Shown: positions 1 to 14,151, numbered from the stretch's first letter. The stretch: 64,000 nucleotides of DNA from Phaeoceros laevis (GCA_049999765.1 JBNGIQ010009485.1:240796-304795), one strand, 5' to 3'. The notes: a model not told the origin generated them from the sequence alone. Program-made: numbers and translations.

Positions 1-789
1 GTATGGACGTAACATGTAGGTTTGTCCATACCCTTTGCAATTTTTTTATTGAGATTTAAAACCATAACCAAAAGTACTGTGATATTAAATACATGGTAAC
101 AAGAATTACCACCGTAATCATATACCAATGAGTCTTAGTAAGTGCAATTTGTAAGGATGAATGAATAAATGAATTCCAATAATAAGGATCTAGTCAAGGT
201 CCTTATTTATGTCTTGTCCATTGGAAGAAGCGATTATGGATTCATTTTTGGAACATAGTGTGTATCTTAGTTGCCGAAGTGTATTTTACGGGAGCGGAAA
301 AGTTACATGTCTGACGTTAAAAACGGGGCCTCTTTCAAACCCAAGCTTCGGAAGCGGTGTATTATACCGTATTTCTATTTTTCAAAATTTTAATTATGTT
401 AAATATAAAATACATTCAAAAATATAATTACCTTATTCTTAGTACTTCCTAGGATAGCACCAGCACCTGCAGCCGGGCAGTGGACTTGCTGGTGGTGCAA
501 CTCACGCTAGGGCGTAGATGCCAGCGAAATGCCATCGTCAATCCATGGCTCTCCAAGGTCTTGGGAACGGGGCGCGCCATCCCGTTGCACGGATAGGGGT
601 TTCAGGGAGTTGGAGATGGTGGGTGCAGGCGCGCGAGAGCTTGGGGCATGGTGACTCAAGCTCTGCGCGATGCCAAACTCAAGCTCGCGTAACTCGAGTT
701 TGAGTTTGGCGTTGCGAAAACTCATTTGTTACTTTGTGATTCAAATCGTTACTTCGATTGACGCTAACTCTTGTTTGTCACCTATGGGC
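1..789. other. Non-coding stretch, no gene recognised
   Basis: AT-rich at first, then mixed. Only short open frames without recognisable domains are present. An imperfect hairpin with perfect 11-bp arms lies at 672-682 and 700-710. No gene is supported here. Confidence 0.6.
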
Positions 790-944
790 GCTAGCTATGA
801 AACTACCATTATTTTTGCAAATGTCTCATGTGCTTCTTTTCCAACATTATTAACCCTTAAAAGCCCGGGCACCCAAACGCACCAAAACGCCTGTTACTCA
901 CGCGGTTAGACTTTCGCAAAAATACAGGTAGTTTCATAGCTAGC
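790..944. mobile_element. MITE-like element with inverted terminal repeats
   Basis: The first 18 bases (790-807, GCTAGCTATGAAACTACC) recur as an exact reverse complement at 927-944. The match continues inward for about 12 more bases with a few mismatches (an ATTTTTGC core on both sides). The whole is about 155 bp with no coding capacity, which is the form of a small non-autonomous DNA transposon or a long hairpin. No clear target-site duplication is visible. Confidence 0.45.
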
Positions 945-961
945 ACTGACGCTTACTGCCG

Positions 962-1061
962 NNNNNNNNNNNNNNNNNNNNNNNNNNNNNNNNNNNNNNN
1001 NNNNNNNNNNNNNNNNNNNNNNNNNNNNNNNNNNNNNNNNNNNNNNNNNNNNNNNNNNNNN
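962..1061. other. Assembly gap (100 N)
   Basis: A run of exactly 100 N, a conventional gap of unknown size. It lies just right of the MITE-like inverted repeat. Confidence 0.99.
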
Positions 1062-2321
1062 GGGTTAACGGGTAAGAGACGCATATTTTATTCGTGGCAA
1101 ACGTTACCTCATTAGGGTTTAGGTTTCTTGTTTAGAACATTATGCGTTATTGCCATGCCAAACACCTTGGCAACGGCTTTGTTGAATGGCAACTAGAAAT
1201 GCGAAACTTCGGAAACCGGTATCCAACGTTTTAGAAATTTTTCTCTCATATTTGAGGTTTCAAAACCGCCCAATAATTTATTTTTATTTATAAAATAAAA
1301 ATTCTTTTATATTTCAGTTTGCGTTATTTCAAAGTTTTATGGTTGAAGGGTATGAAATTAAACCTTTCAACCAGCCGTGGCCACTCCTGCGCATAGCGCG
1401 CTTGCGCGCTGTGAGGAAGGGCAAGCTTGCCCTTCCTCACAGCCCGCTACCATGGCGTTCACGCGCGACTCTCTTTGCCCGACAAAAGGCGGAAAAATAA
1501 TCAGACAACGAATTTTTTAAAATTAACTCTTTTTTTAGAGCTTTTTTCAGGGGAGCTCATGCTAAACATTAGGTATTGCAATACAAAACATTCCACTTTA
1601 GCCACTATCAGCTCGTCCTCTACCATGGGACAGTGGACAGGGGAGGCTGGTTGCACACCAGCTTAACCCTGGAACCCCCGGGCACGAGGTCCCAACCAAC
1701 TCGAGGGTTGGATTTAATGAGAGAAGTGGAGAAGGTCTTTAGGCCCTAGCTGGGCAGCTGCTGCAATTGTTCCAGTAAGGCAAAAAAAATATTCATTCGG
1801 TTTAGCTTAATACTATGAAGCTAGAGGGTTGGGAAGTCAACAAATCATGAAACGTGCTATATACTGGATACAATACCAAAAACTTCTCTCCAGTTACTAG
1901 ACCATTTCTCCAAGGCCTTGTGCTGCTTTTGAGAGTCCTTGAGGAGGAACTTCACCTGTAGCTGTTTCCGAACTGATTGACAAGCCAGCTTAAGGTGTGA
2001 GATAACATTGTGCAAGAGGACTGAAAAATTAGTAATTGACATAGACATAAGCCAGTCACATCTGGCCCATCATGGACGTGAAACTTACAGGACTCTAAAG
2101 AACAGAAAAACCTACTAGGAACCTAAATACACTTATTGATCTTATAGAAAAATTCCAAAAGTACACAGAACAAATATGGAATCAAGAAGCATATACAAGT
2201 TAAAAACATAGCCAATTAGCTTGGCATTTTTGGATAGATACTAGTCATATGACTAGAGTGAAACCTTTGGGAAGTTTCTAACCCGAAAACGTTTTAAAAA
2301 CATCTCCCATCATTAGATCAT
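1062..2321. other. Non-coding stretch, no gene recognised
   Basis: Only short frames without domains. Contains the 34-bp palindrome at 1409-1442 and a second short inverted repeat at about 1646-1665. Otherwise nothing is seen. Confidence 0.55.
1409..1442. repeat. Perfect 34-bp palindrome
   Basis: The sequence is its own reverse complement across all 34 bases, with the centre at AAGCTT. A GC-rich GCGCGC/TTGCGCGC stretch lies directly to its left. It has no spacer, so it could extrude as a cruciform. Confidence 0.85.
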
Positions 2322-2420
2322 TAGATACGGGTATCTTTGTAATAGATACGGGTATCTTTGTAATAGATACGGGTATCTTTGTAACCATCATTAGATCATT
2401 AGATACGGGTATCTTTGTAA
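2307..2420. repeat. Tandem repeat of a 21-bp unit
   Basis: Three exact head-to-tail copies of a 21-bp unit lie at 2322-2342, 2343-2363 and 2364-2384, with a fourth at 2400-2420. A 15-bp leader (CCATCATTAGATCAT) precedes both the first copy (2307-2321) and the fourth (2385-2399), so the array grew by at least two duplication steps. Each unit contains GATAC-GG-GTATC, a short dyad. Confidence 0.9.
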
Positions 2421-3763
2421 CCCTTGCTGCAAGGGTAATAATTGCTAAAATAGCTAAGGCTAAACCCTACATTTCCCAAGGGGACGTGAGTAAGGAACGC
2501 ATAAATTATGGGAAATTGAAGTTACCCAGAAACCTTGGAAACTACCCCGTCATACACAAAAAATGTGCTTGCTTCCTCAATCCTCCTTTTGAAACTACGA
2601 AGGGTTATTTCAACAACTGAATAAATGTTGGTTGCATTGCATCCGGATAATGCTACTCAAATGGATGAGGAAAAATTCCTTATGAGAGATGTGTAACTTT
2701 TACCTGAACTTCAATTGGTTTTGAAACAGACATGTTCATGCTGAGAGAACTCTGAACTAGGTGACCCATAGGATATTGCTACATGGTGGGCATGGTGGTT
2801 CTCACATCATGGATACAACCTCTTCATTCTCCAAATTTTGTCATCTCTCTGCATGTTGGCAATTCTAGTCAGGCATCTGAGAGGTTGTTCGGTCGATTGT
2901 CCAGGAATGAGGAGCTCGAGTAGATTGGAGGTTCAAGGAATGGGACCGAGAAGGGGATGTGAGTATTGTACAGAGATATAAAGCCACCATCCAGAGCATT
3001 GCAGTTCAGTTCAGGAATGCCTTTGTAACATCCTTGCCTCCTCATTGCACTGCGGACTTTTCTCCTACATGTGAACCCTCGTGCTCATCAGATTCAAGAA
3101 CAATACCTGGGTGAAGAAGTGAAAAAGCTGGAAATTCAAGAGCTCTCTTACCAGTACCGGCAAGTCGAAAGATGATGCCAGAATTGTGGACCACCATTAT
3201 GTGTGCGTGCCAGAGTTTCAGAATCTCCGTACTCCAGGGCCCAGGGGCACCATCGCAACCAGTAGTTGATGACTGTGCGCTCTGCGTACTCCACTTCCTC
3301 GCAGCCAGCGTAATTAGCCAGTTGTGTGGCTTGCCACCAAGCATCTGTGTGATAAGCAGTGCTGAGGCGCAACAGGTGTGCTACTATGCTTTAGGAACAA
3401 TGCTACATCCGAAAAGGGAAGGCCACACCGATAGAGCCAACACATCATCAAACAAACAATCCAAACAAGGAAAGCCAACGTTTGGTCGATTGACAGATGA
3501 GAAATGGAAGTGACAGCTCAACAGTAGCCAAACCAAACTGTCTTCACCTTATCTGCAGAGGTCCGATGCTAAGACCCCCGTCACCCACAGGCGCGGGCAT
3601 TATGAAGCTTGTCTCAACGTGTCTTAGAGCATTGAGCAAAATCCTGTAGCGTTCTCGGTATCCGTCCACGTCATCAACGTCTGCACGCAACCTCAAAAAG
3701 TGAGTATCATGGCACCTTCATGGACAGGGCCCTGCAGGACCGGCCTTCAATGCCTTCAAACAG
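2421..3763. other. Intergenic, no gene recognised
   Basis: Several frames of 60-113 codons overlap on both strands at 3040-3515, but none shows a domain or a consistent splice pattern. The right part probably includes the 3' UTR of the LysM gene, which is transcribed leftward. Confidence 0.45.
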
Positions 3764-4567
3764 TCAAAATCCCATGCTGCAATTCCAGGACCGTGCACAG
3801 AGCATGCATATACTGTGAGCTGAAATTGAAAAAAAGAGCTCATCACATTTGATCGCTGTTGACAGACGACCTTTAGGAGCAGGAAAGACGTCAAAAAATT
3901 TGTCATTGGCGTCCGCAGCCAAGCCCTTGATGCGGGCTTTCACTGCCTTGAAGTTCCAACCGGGCCAACGAGGAATTGTCACTTCCTCTGCGTTTTCCGG
4001 TAGCAGCAGGATATCTCCAGGGTAAAGAACGTCGGGTATGGTGCCGTTCAGCTCCTGAAGGTCATCCAACGTGAGGCCGTAGCGCTCTGAGATGTCCCAA
4101 GCCGTGTCTCCAGGCTCTACAAGAAGCATCTTCGTCCTGCCAGGGGTAGCAGCAGGTGGTGCCGAGGTGATTGCCTCCAAGTCCGTTTGTCCAGCACTAG
4201 AGTGTAAGGGCAGGACTGGCAGTGCCATAGGCGCAGCCAGGGACAAAGAGACCGATGCAGATGCGAGACCTGCTCCGGACGAGGAAAGAGATGAGGCCAG
4301 CGAAGCGGGAGCACCTGAGGAGGAATTGCAGCATGCACAAGAGGAAGCCAGGCACGCAGAGGCAAAGGAGGAGGAAGAGGAAGTGGATGGCCGGAGGGGA
4401 ACCTTGAGCACTTCGCCGGTGAAGATGAGGTCAGTCTGGAGGCTGTTTTCAGCCTGGAGATGGCGCCAAGGCACGCCTAGGCGCTCAGCCAGTGTCCAGA
4501 GCGTGTCACCATCCTCGACCACCACCACGTCCGGAGCGGCTTCGGCGCCCCCGAGAGGTGACGCCAT
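3764..4567 (-). CDS. LysM-domain protein with two LysM motifs, non-secreted
   Basis: Starts at the ATG at 4567; the open frame extends upstream but without an ATG. The unspliced product is 267 residues. It has two LysM motifs, at about residues 14-57 (core GDTLWTLAERLGVPW) and 146-190 (core GDTAWDISERYGLTL), joined by a long Ser/Ala-rich linker. LysM folds bind N-acetylglucosamine polymers such as peptidoglycan or chitin. There is no signal peptide or membrane segment, so it belongs with the intracellular or organellar LysM proteins rather than the LysM receptor kinases. After the second motif comes a basic WPGWNFKAVKARIKG segment. The C terminus is uncertain: a 51-nt in-frame intron (3870-3820, GT...AG) may be removed, which leaves the same stop. 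It is divergent from the diaminopimelate decarboxylase gene. Substrate and location are not known. Confidence 0.75.
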   Translation of the reverse strand: MASPLGGAEAAPDVVVVEDGDTLWTLAERLGVPWRHLQAENSLQTDLIFTGEVLKVPLRPSTSSSSSFASACLASSCACCNSSSGAPASLASSLSSSGAGLASASVSLSLAAPMALPVLPLHSSAGQTDLEAITSAPPAATPGRTKMLLVEPGDTAWDISERYGLTLDDLQELNGTIPDVLYPGDILLLPENAEEVTIPRWPGWNFKAVKARIKGLAADANDKFFDVFPAPKGRLSTAIKCDELFFSISAHSICMLCARSWNCSMGF

Positions 4568-6826
<2,259 letters not shown>

Positions 6827-7726
6827 CGACTTCGAACCTCGTTCAGTGCCACTAGGGCTTGACGTAGAGTCTACGTCGTTGGCTCGCCACTTTTTTTGCC
6901 TGGGCCCATGGCTGGGCTTTATTAGCATCGTGCGGAGTGTGAACAAGCGAAAGCTGGCAAATCGTGGACTAGTCTGGCGCAAAGCTGGCAAAAGGTTTTT
7001 GGTAAAAATGTTGCCTGGTGTTCGCTAATGCTATGCTTGCCAAATAGCTGTGCACTGGCGAGCACCACGCCGGATGCTGTACACTATATCACTCGGGTGT
7101 TCATGTTATTCAGACTGGATACTTATCTGTGTATCACTCTCACATGATGGTGCACGTCGCAGGTCACATGTGGCATGATGTTGCCCCACACTTCGAGGGG
7201 GTGTGCGGCGTGCGCGCCTCTCTGTGCATACATACGACGCAAACATTGTAACCCACTTATCGCCGGCATTCCCATAACGGATATACCTGCAGCTGAAACC
7301 GCTGCTTAGACCTCACGGACATACCTGCACGTAGGTGTAACCCATCAAGGAAATGGAAGGATACAGGGAAGCCAGGATCAAACTCTCCATGAGATCTCCC
7401 TAGGCGGATGGTTCACAGGTACAACTTTCGTGCTGGCAAAACTCCATGTGCACAGGGTTCAATCCCGATTTCTGCCCGAGACTCTTCCAAGTAGCTCAAT
7501 GAGTACAGCAGCTCGACAAGTTCATCACGATCGCCACGCCCTCCATGGCTCTAACTAGTTCTTGCCGGCTGAAAGCTCGAGCAGTGCGGGTAACCCACGG
7601 CTATGGCTGCGGCACCGGCTGGGGTATGAGCAGGTAATTGAAGAGTATGCGAGTGGCAAGTTTAGAGCCTCAAATAATTGAACATCTCTTAGAACCATAA
7701 TCTATGTCGTTTTCCTACATGGAACT
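6827..7726. other. Intergenic between convergent LYSA and NIPA8 genes
   Basis: Holds the 3' UTRs of two tail-to-tail genes. A TGTAA motif occurs at about 7247. A tRNA-like segment is listed separately at 7403-7476. No coding frame is supported. Confidence 0.5.
7403..7476 (+). repeat. tRNA-like segment (tRNA relic or SINE head)
   Basis: This 74-nt stretch has the outline of a tRNA. Acceptor-like ends GGCGGA and TCTGCC can pair. There is an A-box-like TGGTTCACAGGTA whose GTTC can pair with CAAC in three of four positions, and a B-box-like GGGTTCAATCCC. The anticodon stem around CTGGCAA does not pair, so it is probably not a working tRNA but a tRNA-derived relic or the head of a SINE. Confidence 0.35.
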
Positions 7727-10459
7727 CTACACACGCCCCATTGGTGCAGGAGAGTCCATGTCATCGTCTTCGACTCTGGCCTCTGACCACGGATTCTCAG
7801 GAGCATGCCGCCACCTCATGCGTGACGAAGGCAGCATAGGCATGGCGAATACAGAGGTTGCGGGCAACTGGTCCTGACCCAACCCAAAGGTTCTTGTGTA
7901 GGCAGCCTGCAAAGATAGTACGCACTGTGAACAACGAGGAGAAACCGGGTTTGTTTAATTTCGAGCTAATCTGAATATACCTTTGCCCTGCTAATGACCA
8001 ACATCGCATCTGCGGCAACATTTTGTGCAAGAGATTTGCTGTCCCATTGCTGCAAAGAGAAGGAAGAACGCCTGCACCATACAGCTCGGGTGAATATTAA
8101 GAGGGCACTTTTGAAACGATTACTAGTCCAAAGGAAGGAGCGGGTACTGGGTGGTTGGCATACTCTTCTTCTCCATATATTAAAGGAGTACACTCCGCTT
8201 CACTACCTGGAGCTGTTGTCCTTCCATCGTGACCTGTAACCAAAAAGGTGTGATGTTTGCAACTGGATCTCTAAGGGAACTCCACATTCTTGTAAGAAGA
8301 CAGTCGTGAAATTTTTTACCTTTGGGAGTTTCAGGGGCCAGCAACGACATGCCAATGAACAAGAAGCATACGCCAATGGCAAACATAGCCGCCCTGAAGC
8401 CATCAAAAACCTGCTTCACAATACCTCGGTCAGGGACTTCTGAGGATCCTGAGGCTCCAAATAACAGCACAGCCATCAATCTACTTTGGGCATGAGAGTG
8501 GGAGGATCCCATTGTGAGAGAAATTTACCCACCTGATACTCCTGAAAGTAGATGAACCCCGTAAAGATAGAGAAGAACGTCCAAACAATTTGAAACATGG
8601 GGACAATTAGGATAGCATCAAACATGGAGAGTCCATCATTCAGTCGGGCCATCTGTAATCCACAAGCAAGTAATTAGGACTGCAACATCTTGTACCGGAA
8701 GATGGAACCGACTTCAATCTTTCACGGCAAAAGGTACTGAAAGTACAGTGGCCTACCCAAAATGATGCTGTAAGTAGAAATAGGAAAAGGACCAGATAAG
8801 TGAACCATCCGTCTAATTGACCATCACCGCTCATAGTTAGTCGCAAAAGGATTGACCTGTCACACCACACGAAGATATTTAACATCGCCTCACAGAAGGG
8901 CATGAACAGCAATGTCAACTTTGGGCATCAATACTAGACCAACGAGCACTTACAATGACTTCGCAAACAGCACAGAGTGAGTTCCGACAGCACCCGATAC
9001 TACAGCATAGCTGAAGGGTATTAAGGTCCTCCAGTGTGAGGGCGTGTGGTCTTCCTTTCGGGCAACAAGCTCCCTACCACGGCTTCGAAACAAGACAGCA
9101 CAGTTTAGTAACTTAGCTGCCTCGACCAACCAAGCTTGCTCCAGGCATGACGCAACCTGCTTGCTGACTTGACAATTGCACCCACAACATTCACCAAGAT
9201 CCCGACTACTCAACTGCAAACAAGGATGGAGAAAAGGAATATCTGCTACACCAGAACCTCCCTCTATATGTATAACTAGATACAGGGTTGGTTAGTTGAA
9301 TACTTGTACAAGGTATGGAGAGAGATGACGATGAGCACCAGAAACGCACAGTACACCAGGTAGACCAGGTTGGTATACTTTGCTAGCAGCTCCTCAGGTG
9401 AATAAACTGCAGAACCAATAGAATGGTTATGTTCACTCTACCGGTTGGTAGACAACAAGATCGTTCTGCAAATAGCATTCAACCCCATCTTTCTGCAGCT
9501 ATAGCTTGGGGCCACAAAAGCAGAAAGAGTTAAGTGTAGACCTGGCCTTACTGAGAGATTGATGATTCCCAAACGAGACAAAAAAAATGTTCCCAACCAC
9601 GATAAATATTGTGGCTAAAATCACCCTGCAGTGACAGACTTCGATTATTAGCAGAAGGATCTGAATGGGCAGTGGTGCCCAAGCCTTACACAAAGGTTCT
9701 GGGCAAAAGAAAATGGTATTAACTCACCAGTGGCTTACTGATTCACCAAGGACCCAGTAAGCGAACCCAACATTGGAAACGAATTGCACCGATCCCAAGG
9801 CAGCGAGCAAAGACTGTCAAGCCCATGAGAAGCGCACGGTGATAAGAACACTTGTCTTCTACTACATTTCAGTCAAGTTGGCTACCAATTACAGCAAATC
9901 AGTACCTGAGCCGCATATCCGAAGGATAGAAAGTTGACAAGGTTCCCAATAGCGAAGACAATAACCCCTGTCCAAATAACATGCAGGCAAAAAATAATTA
10001 AGGGAATCTACATGGGACGACAGAGGGAACTGTGTTCTTCCAACTCATTCAACTGTCCACCGGCAGGTTACCATCAGGCCTAATCGGAACAACACTAACC
10101 TACCTCAAATAAACGGACAGCTCAGCTTCTACTTTTTATAAAGGATGCAGAATATTTACAGCTTGTCTGGAGGTAGGACAGAGCTTTTACCAACTCGCCA
10201 TGACTGAAACTGTGTGATGGATTTCTTGATTACTGGTTTTTCTCCAGCCAGAGATACATCTGCGACTTTATCCCTCTGAAGAAGAAGCGAGGGGTGAGGC
10301 ACTGAACCAGACCCTTTGTGGATAAACATGCAGAACATGTTTCATTGAGGCAGCTGAGAGTAGTACCTCATTATGTCCGAGCTTCAGCAGGTTTGTTCCC
10401 AGATTGATGCCAATACTGCCAGCTACATTTAACGCTGCTCCCACAATCCATTCTCCCAT
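7727..10459 (-). CDS. NIPA8: NIPA8-like magnesium transporter
   Basis: Multi-pass membrane protein of the NIPA (DUF803) family, proposed Mg2+ transporters. Thirteen exons on the minus strand: 10459-10367, 10275-10191, 9967-9906, 9813-9728, 9625-9552, 9406-9304, 9082-8954, 8856-8757, 8652-8533, 8410-8320, 8233-8124, 8049-7981, 7906-7727; total 1302 nt, 433 residues. The N terminus MGEWIVGAALNVAGSIGINL followed by GTNLLKLGHNE is diagnostic. Conserved blocks follow: FLSFGYAAQSLLAALGSVQF, IVVGNIFFVSFGNHQS, PFSYAVVSGAVG and SVLFAKSLS, and DAILIVPMFQIVWTFFSIFT. The C-terminal block with FAMPMLPSSRM matches the extended tail of the NIPA8 branch (about 440 residues in land plants). About nine hydrophobic segments are present. 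Donor choice in exons 4 and 11 was set by reading frame. The gene looks intact. Confidence 0.92.
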
Positions 10460-13400
10460 TTTCCAAATAGACTATCTTAGTTTCCCTATCTGTCCTGCGT
10501 ACACAGTTTCTTTGCGAGTACGACAGCTGTAACTGCATTTCCTCAAGCGCATCATACCACCTGTCCAGCTAAAGGTTCAAACTACAAGTCGCCGTGATCC
10601 ATGGTCCACTTCCAGTTATGCTCTTTCGATCACATATTCCATCCAGCCACTTCCTATTGCGAGTTTCTCCTGATACTTCCTGTCCAGAACTTAGCGTGAG
10701 ACAATGCATGCCAGCATTTTATTCGCCCAAAGTAAAAATGATCGGATGTTCAATCTGCAAGGAAGAACTGATGGAAATGCTGACGAGCGAACGACCACGA
10801 GTCTCAAAGCTAAGACTTCTAACAATGAGATCCTGTTTCCTTTCAGCTCTTCAAAACTCACAAAGCCAGGGAACTCCCTTAATGACGCTTAGGGTACAAA
10901 TAAAAAGGTACCGCTGTCAGCAGACGAAGACATCAATCCCATAGCGTAGCTCCAAGCCGAGCAATGAAACCACTTCAATCGATACGCTCAGGATCGCCTC
11001 GTTGTAGCAAAGAGCGCTGATGTCGGACCCGGCCCAGATCGGACGGATGCTAAACGCATGCAAAGGTGGAAGAAGACCGCCGCTGTCCAACACTCGCTAC
11101 ATCAGCTAAAAGCGACCACGAGGACTCTGAATGATGGACGTATCTACCGCATGACCATTGGGGACTCTCAGCATACCAGCAAACGAGAAGGCAGCTGACT
11201 GACCCTTTGATTCGCGCAACAAGTCCAGCCAGGGGGCACAGATGCTGTCGCCGGCAGTCTGAGTAGGATGCAAGGAGGGATCTCATCCGCGGCTGAGAAC
11301 CGAGATGACGAGCAGAGGGACTGCAGCTTGAAGGGAGTTGCTCTTGCCAACAGAGATCCTCGTGGGACGCTGCCACTAGACCTGCTGTCCTGTTTAAAAC
11401 GGCAGTGTATTGTAGTTTATGCTTTGTCGCGGGCCCGTTCATTGCCATATGTCACACTTCCAAATCTGTCTTGTCGTTTGCGCGTAGCTCATTTACAACA
11501 TTATCAGCAATATTTGCATCATCTTGATTCATCCACGTGCCCCTTCATGCGTTCTGCAGTTTCGAGTCTCCGACTCTCGAGCTGTACAGTGCGCTGACGC
11601 AGAAGGAGCAAAGACAGTGGTCGCAGCATAGCTCGGTTGCGGAATGTCGGCATCTTCTTTTACTCCCACAAGATTCTTCACCCTGGCCTAGCCCTAACCT
11701 AAGATCTGGATCCAGTCTGTTAGCTCCTGTGAATTGAACAATGTACTGTATATCCAAACCATGGCAACGCGCACCTCGAGTAGATCTGGAATGGCAACCA
11801 CCGTCCAAAGGTTTAGGGCTTGAAAATGCAGAATCGGAGACTGAACGAGAGGCTAAACGACAGTAGGGGCCAAACCCGGGAGGAAAGAGATCACAGCTTT
11901 CACTGTGTCAACGCGGCATTTGGAGGTGAAGGTAGTGGCACCATGCATTCGGTGGACTCCTGTGACCTGTCTAAAGCCTCAGACCTGGGGCACTTGTTTC
12001 TTTCATTTCGTCACAGGGTGGTTCTTATACACCGGAAATACACTTCTTTCTTCTTCTTCTTGCACCAAGAGGGCAGGCTGAAGCTACGGGATCTCGGTTT
12101 TGGAGATTTGTCTGTCGCTCATTGTTGAGTATGTCTCTTTACTGGTTGATACTGTTGTGTCGCAGGAGACTCCAACTACTGCTCTTGATTCTGTCTTGGC
12201 AGACGAGTCGGCTGCAGCTTGGAGAAGCGCTGGCTCGCATGCTTTGTTCCATGGGTGCTTTGCATTGCCTTCGAGACCGATCCTCGCCCTTCGCCCATGG
12301 GGTGAAGGCATTGGTGCAACAAAACCAGATCAACAGTGTCTCGTAGTGCACGGCATGGAGATGCTCAATCCAATACTTCGAGGATTTCACAAGAGCTTGG
12401 CCTCCGCTTCTTGGTGTCCTGATTGTATGGTAAGTTTCTTCCCGGTTACAGGTATGCAGTGGTACGTGACTATCCATTTAGCACAGTTGTGTCTTTGCAC
12501 CATCCTGATGTACATGTTTCTGCCTGTAAAGATCAGGTTTTATTTGCTGCATGCATCCAGGTTAGCCTGTGGCATAGACTTTGTGCCTGAGCAGGCCAAC
12601 ACGAAGGCTAAAAGGTACACAGATTAGTGGAACTGATTTACACTCCATATCGATAGCTAAGACATTCTTGTCGAACAGAAGTTCTTGTGAAATTCCAGGA
12701 GATATTTGTGGTTGTACAATCCAAAATCTTTCCTGGATTTTCTATAAGAACTTCTATATGAATAACGATGTGACATGTTGGCAAGGAGAAGTAGGACACC
12801 AGAGCAAAGCAGATGTTTCCTTCAAAGCGTGGGGTGGATAATCCCCTTGTTGAAGTCCAGTACTATTCCTCTAGAAATCCAAGAGTTGCACCTAGAGCGG
12901 TCCTAGGTTTTTCACCTAGAGTGGGTCCCAGGCAGCGGCAGGCAATGCATATAGGGCCTTTGAGGGTTTGTGGGTAGACCTTGCGCTCCACAGGTATTAG
13001 GAAGTCTTTTGGGATGGGTAACATTTTGGTGTTCAGTGAAGTCCGTTCCTGGAATTTCCTGGCTTAACAAAAACCCATGTTCTTTCTATCAATGCAGGCT
13101 TGCTAGCTATTAACCCAATGGCCTAGCCATACCTCCTGAAGGTGGTGGAAGCTGTGCGCTTATGTATGGATGCCAAACAGGTCATCTGGGCGAGCCAGTC
13201 TTAATTTTAGGCAGCAGGTTCCGAAGGATTTCCTGGCAAGCAAGCCGTGGATGAATGGGCAACTGAGGTTCTGGATGGAATTACCCTTCAGCAATTTTGT
13301 TGCTAACTAGGAAGCTTGTAGGGGTAGTGGACATTTGGCAGGTTGTCCTCCCTCGGGAAGGAGGCTCCTACGAAGTATGTTGTCGGGACTGGACAAGCTG

Positions 13401-13657
13401 GTCTCTCATCGCTATTTGGGCTCCTGTATGTTGACGCCTCGGGCGCTGTGCTACAGCGTGCCTCCTCTTGCGGTTTAGCACTTGTAAGTCAAGGGGTAAG
13501 TCAAGGTTGAACCATGGGTGTTGGAGAGTGGTGACTCAGATTTCGCAGGTTTTGTGACTACTTGGCAACAACTGTCCTCGTCAAAAGTCTGGTGACTAGA
13601 CTGCAAGAGATTCTCGGTGGAACTGTTGAAGGAGACTCCGACTAGAGGCCCCGTTAT
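10460..13657. other. Long stretch without a recognised gene
   Basis: Many overlapping short frames on both strands, none with a domain I recognise. The left end should contain the NIPA8 promoter. A possible exon at 12165-12429 is listed separately. Around 13420-13480 a short frame reads LYVDASGAVLQRA, faintly like a decayed RNase H segment of a retroelement, but it is too short to call. Confidence 0.4.
12165..12429 (+). other. Possible orphan exon
   Basis: The stretch is bounded by a strong acceptor (TTGTGTCGCAG at about 12154-12164) and a strong donor (ATG|GTAAGT at 12430). One frame is open throughout and contains PDQQCLVVHGMEMLNPILRG. A second frame gives a helix-like segment that ends in a stop at about 12344. 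No neighbouring exon could be joined with confidence and no family is recognised, so this may be part of an untranslated or decayed transcript. Confidence 0.2.
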
Positions 13658-13852
13658 TTAGGGAGAAAATGTCACACGTTGTAAAGCGCACAAAGCCATA
13701 GACTTGTTTCTCATCCTAGACCGGACGGTTATTAAGTCATTAACCTCCCCCTCTCCTCTTACTTTTACTTCCGGTTGAACAGCTTCGTTGCCGTATATGC
13801 CAACGCAGAGCATCGCCCATGCAAGTAGACAGACAATTAATGGCTTCAACAA
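13658..13852 (-). CDS. Possible small secreted protein or first exon
   Basis: Starts at the ATG at 13852 and encodes 64 residues. The first ~21 residues (MLKPLIVCLLAWAMLCVGIY) look like a signal peptide with a plausible cleavage near YGNEA. The rest is charged (EVKVRGEGEVND) with two Cys. There is no supporting homology, and a GT inside GAGGTTAAT could be a splice donor, so it may be only a first exon or a chance frame. Confidence 0.25.
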   Translation of the reverse strand: MLKPLIVCLLAWAMLCVGIYGNEAVQPEVKVRGEGEVNDLITVRSRMRNKSMALCALQRVTFSP

Positions 13853-14151
13853 CCATGATACTCTCAGCTACAGTACCACATTAGCTTGCATGCTGTATTT
13901 TTCCGTCACCTCCGAATATTGTTCGGTATGGACTCATTTGTAAAGTGTGAGAAAGAGAGCAATGATGACGAGTCCGGACATGTTCCAATGAATCCTTCAC
14001 ACAAGTACCACTTGGTCGAGGTGACAGCATCTCCGTACTTTCTAACAGGTCTGTTCGGAGCTGAATTTTCCAAGGTAGACAAGCTGGAAGGGGCACTGCC
14101 TACTTTGTGCAGCAATTTGGACTATGGGTAGCTTCAACAGGCAGCGTTAGG

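Noticed and set aside
3042-3513. Overlapping frames of 74-113 codons on both strands
   Set aside because: No ATG-supported, domain-bearing or splice-consistent model. The frames overlap each other antisense, as expected of chance.
10594-11808. Several 60-130 codon frames between NIPA8 and VCCN1
   Set aside because: No domains, no consistent codon bias and mutually overlapping on both strands.
13886-14131. 82-codon frame just upstream of the VCCN1-like gene
   Set aside because: It could be a 5' leader, but it does not splice in frame to the channel and shows no domain.
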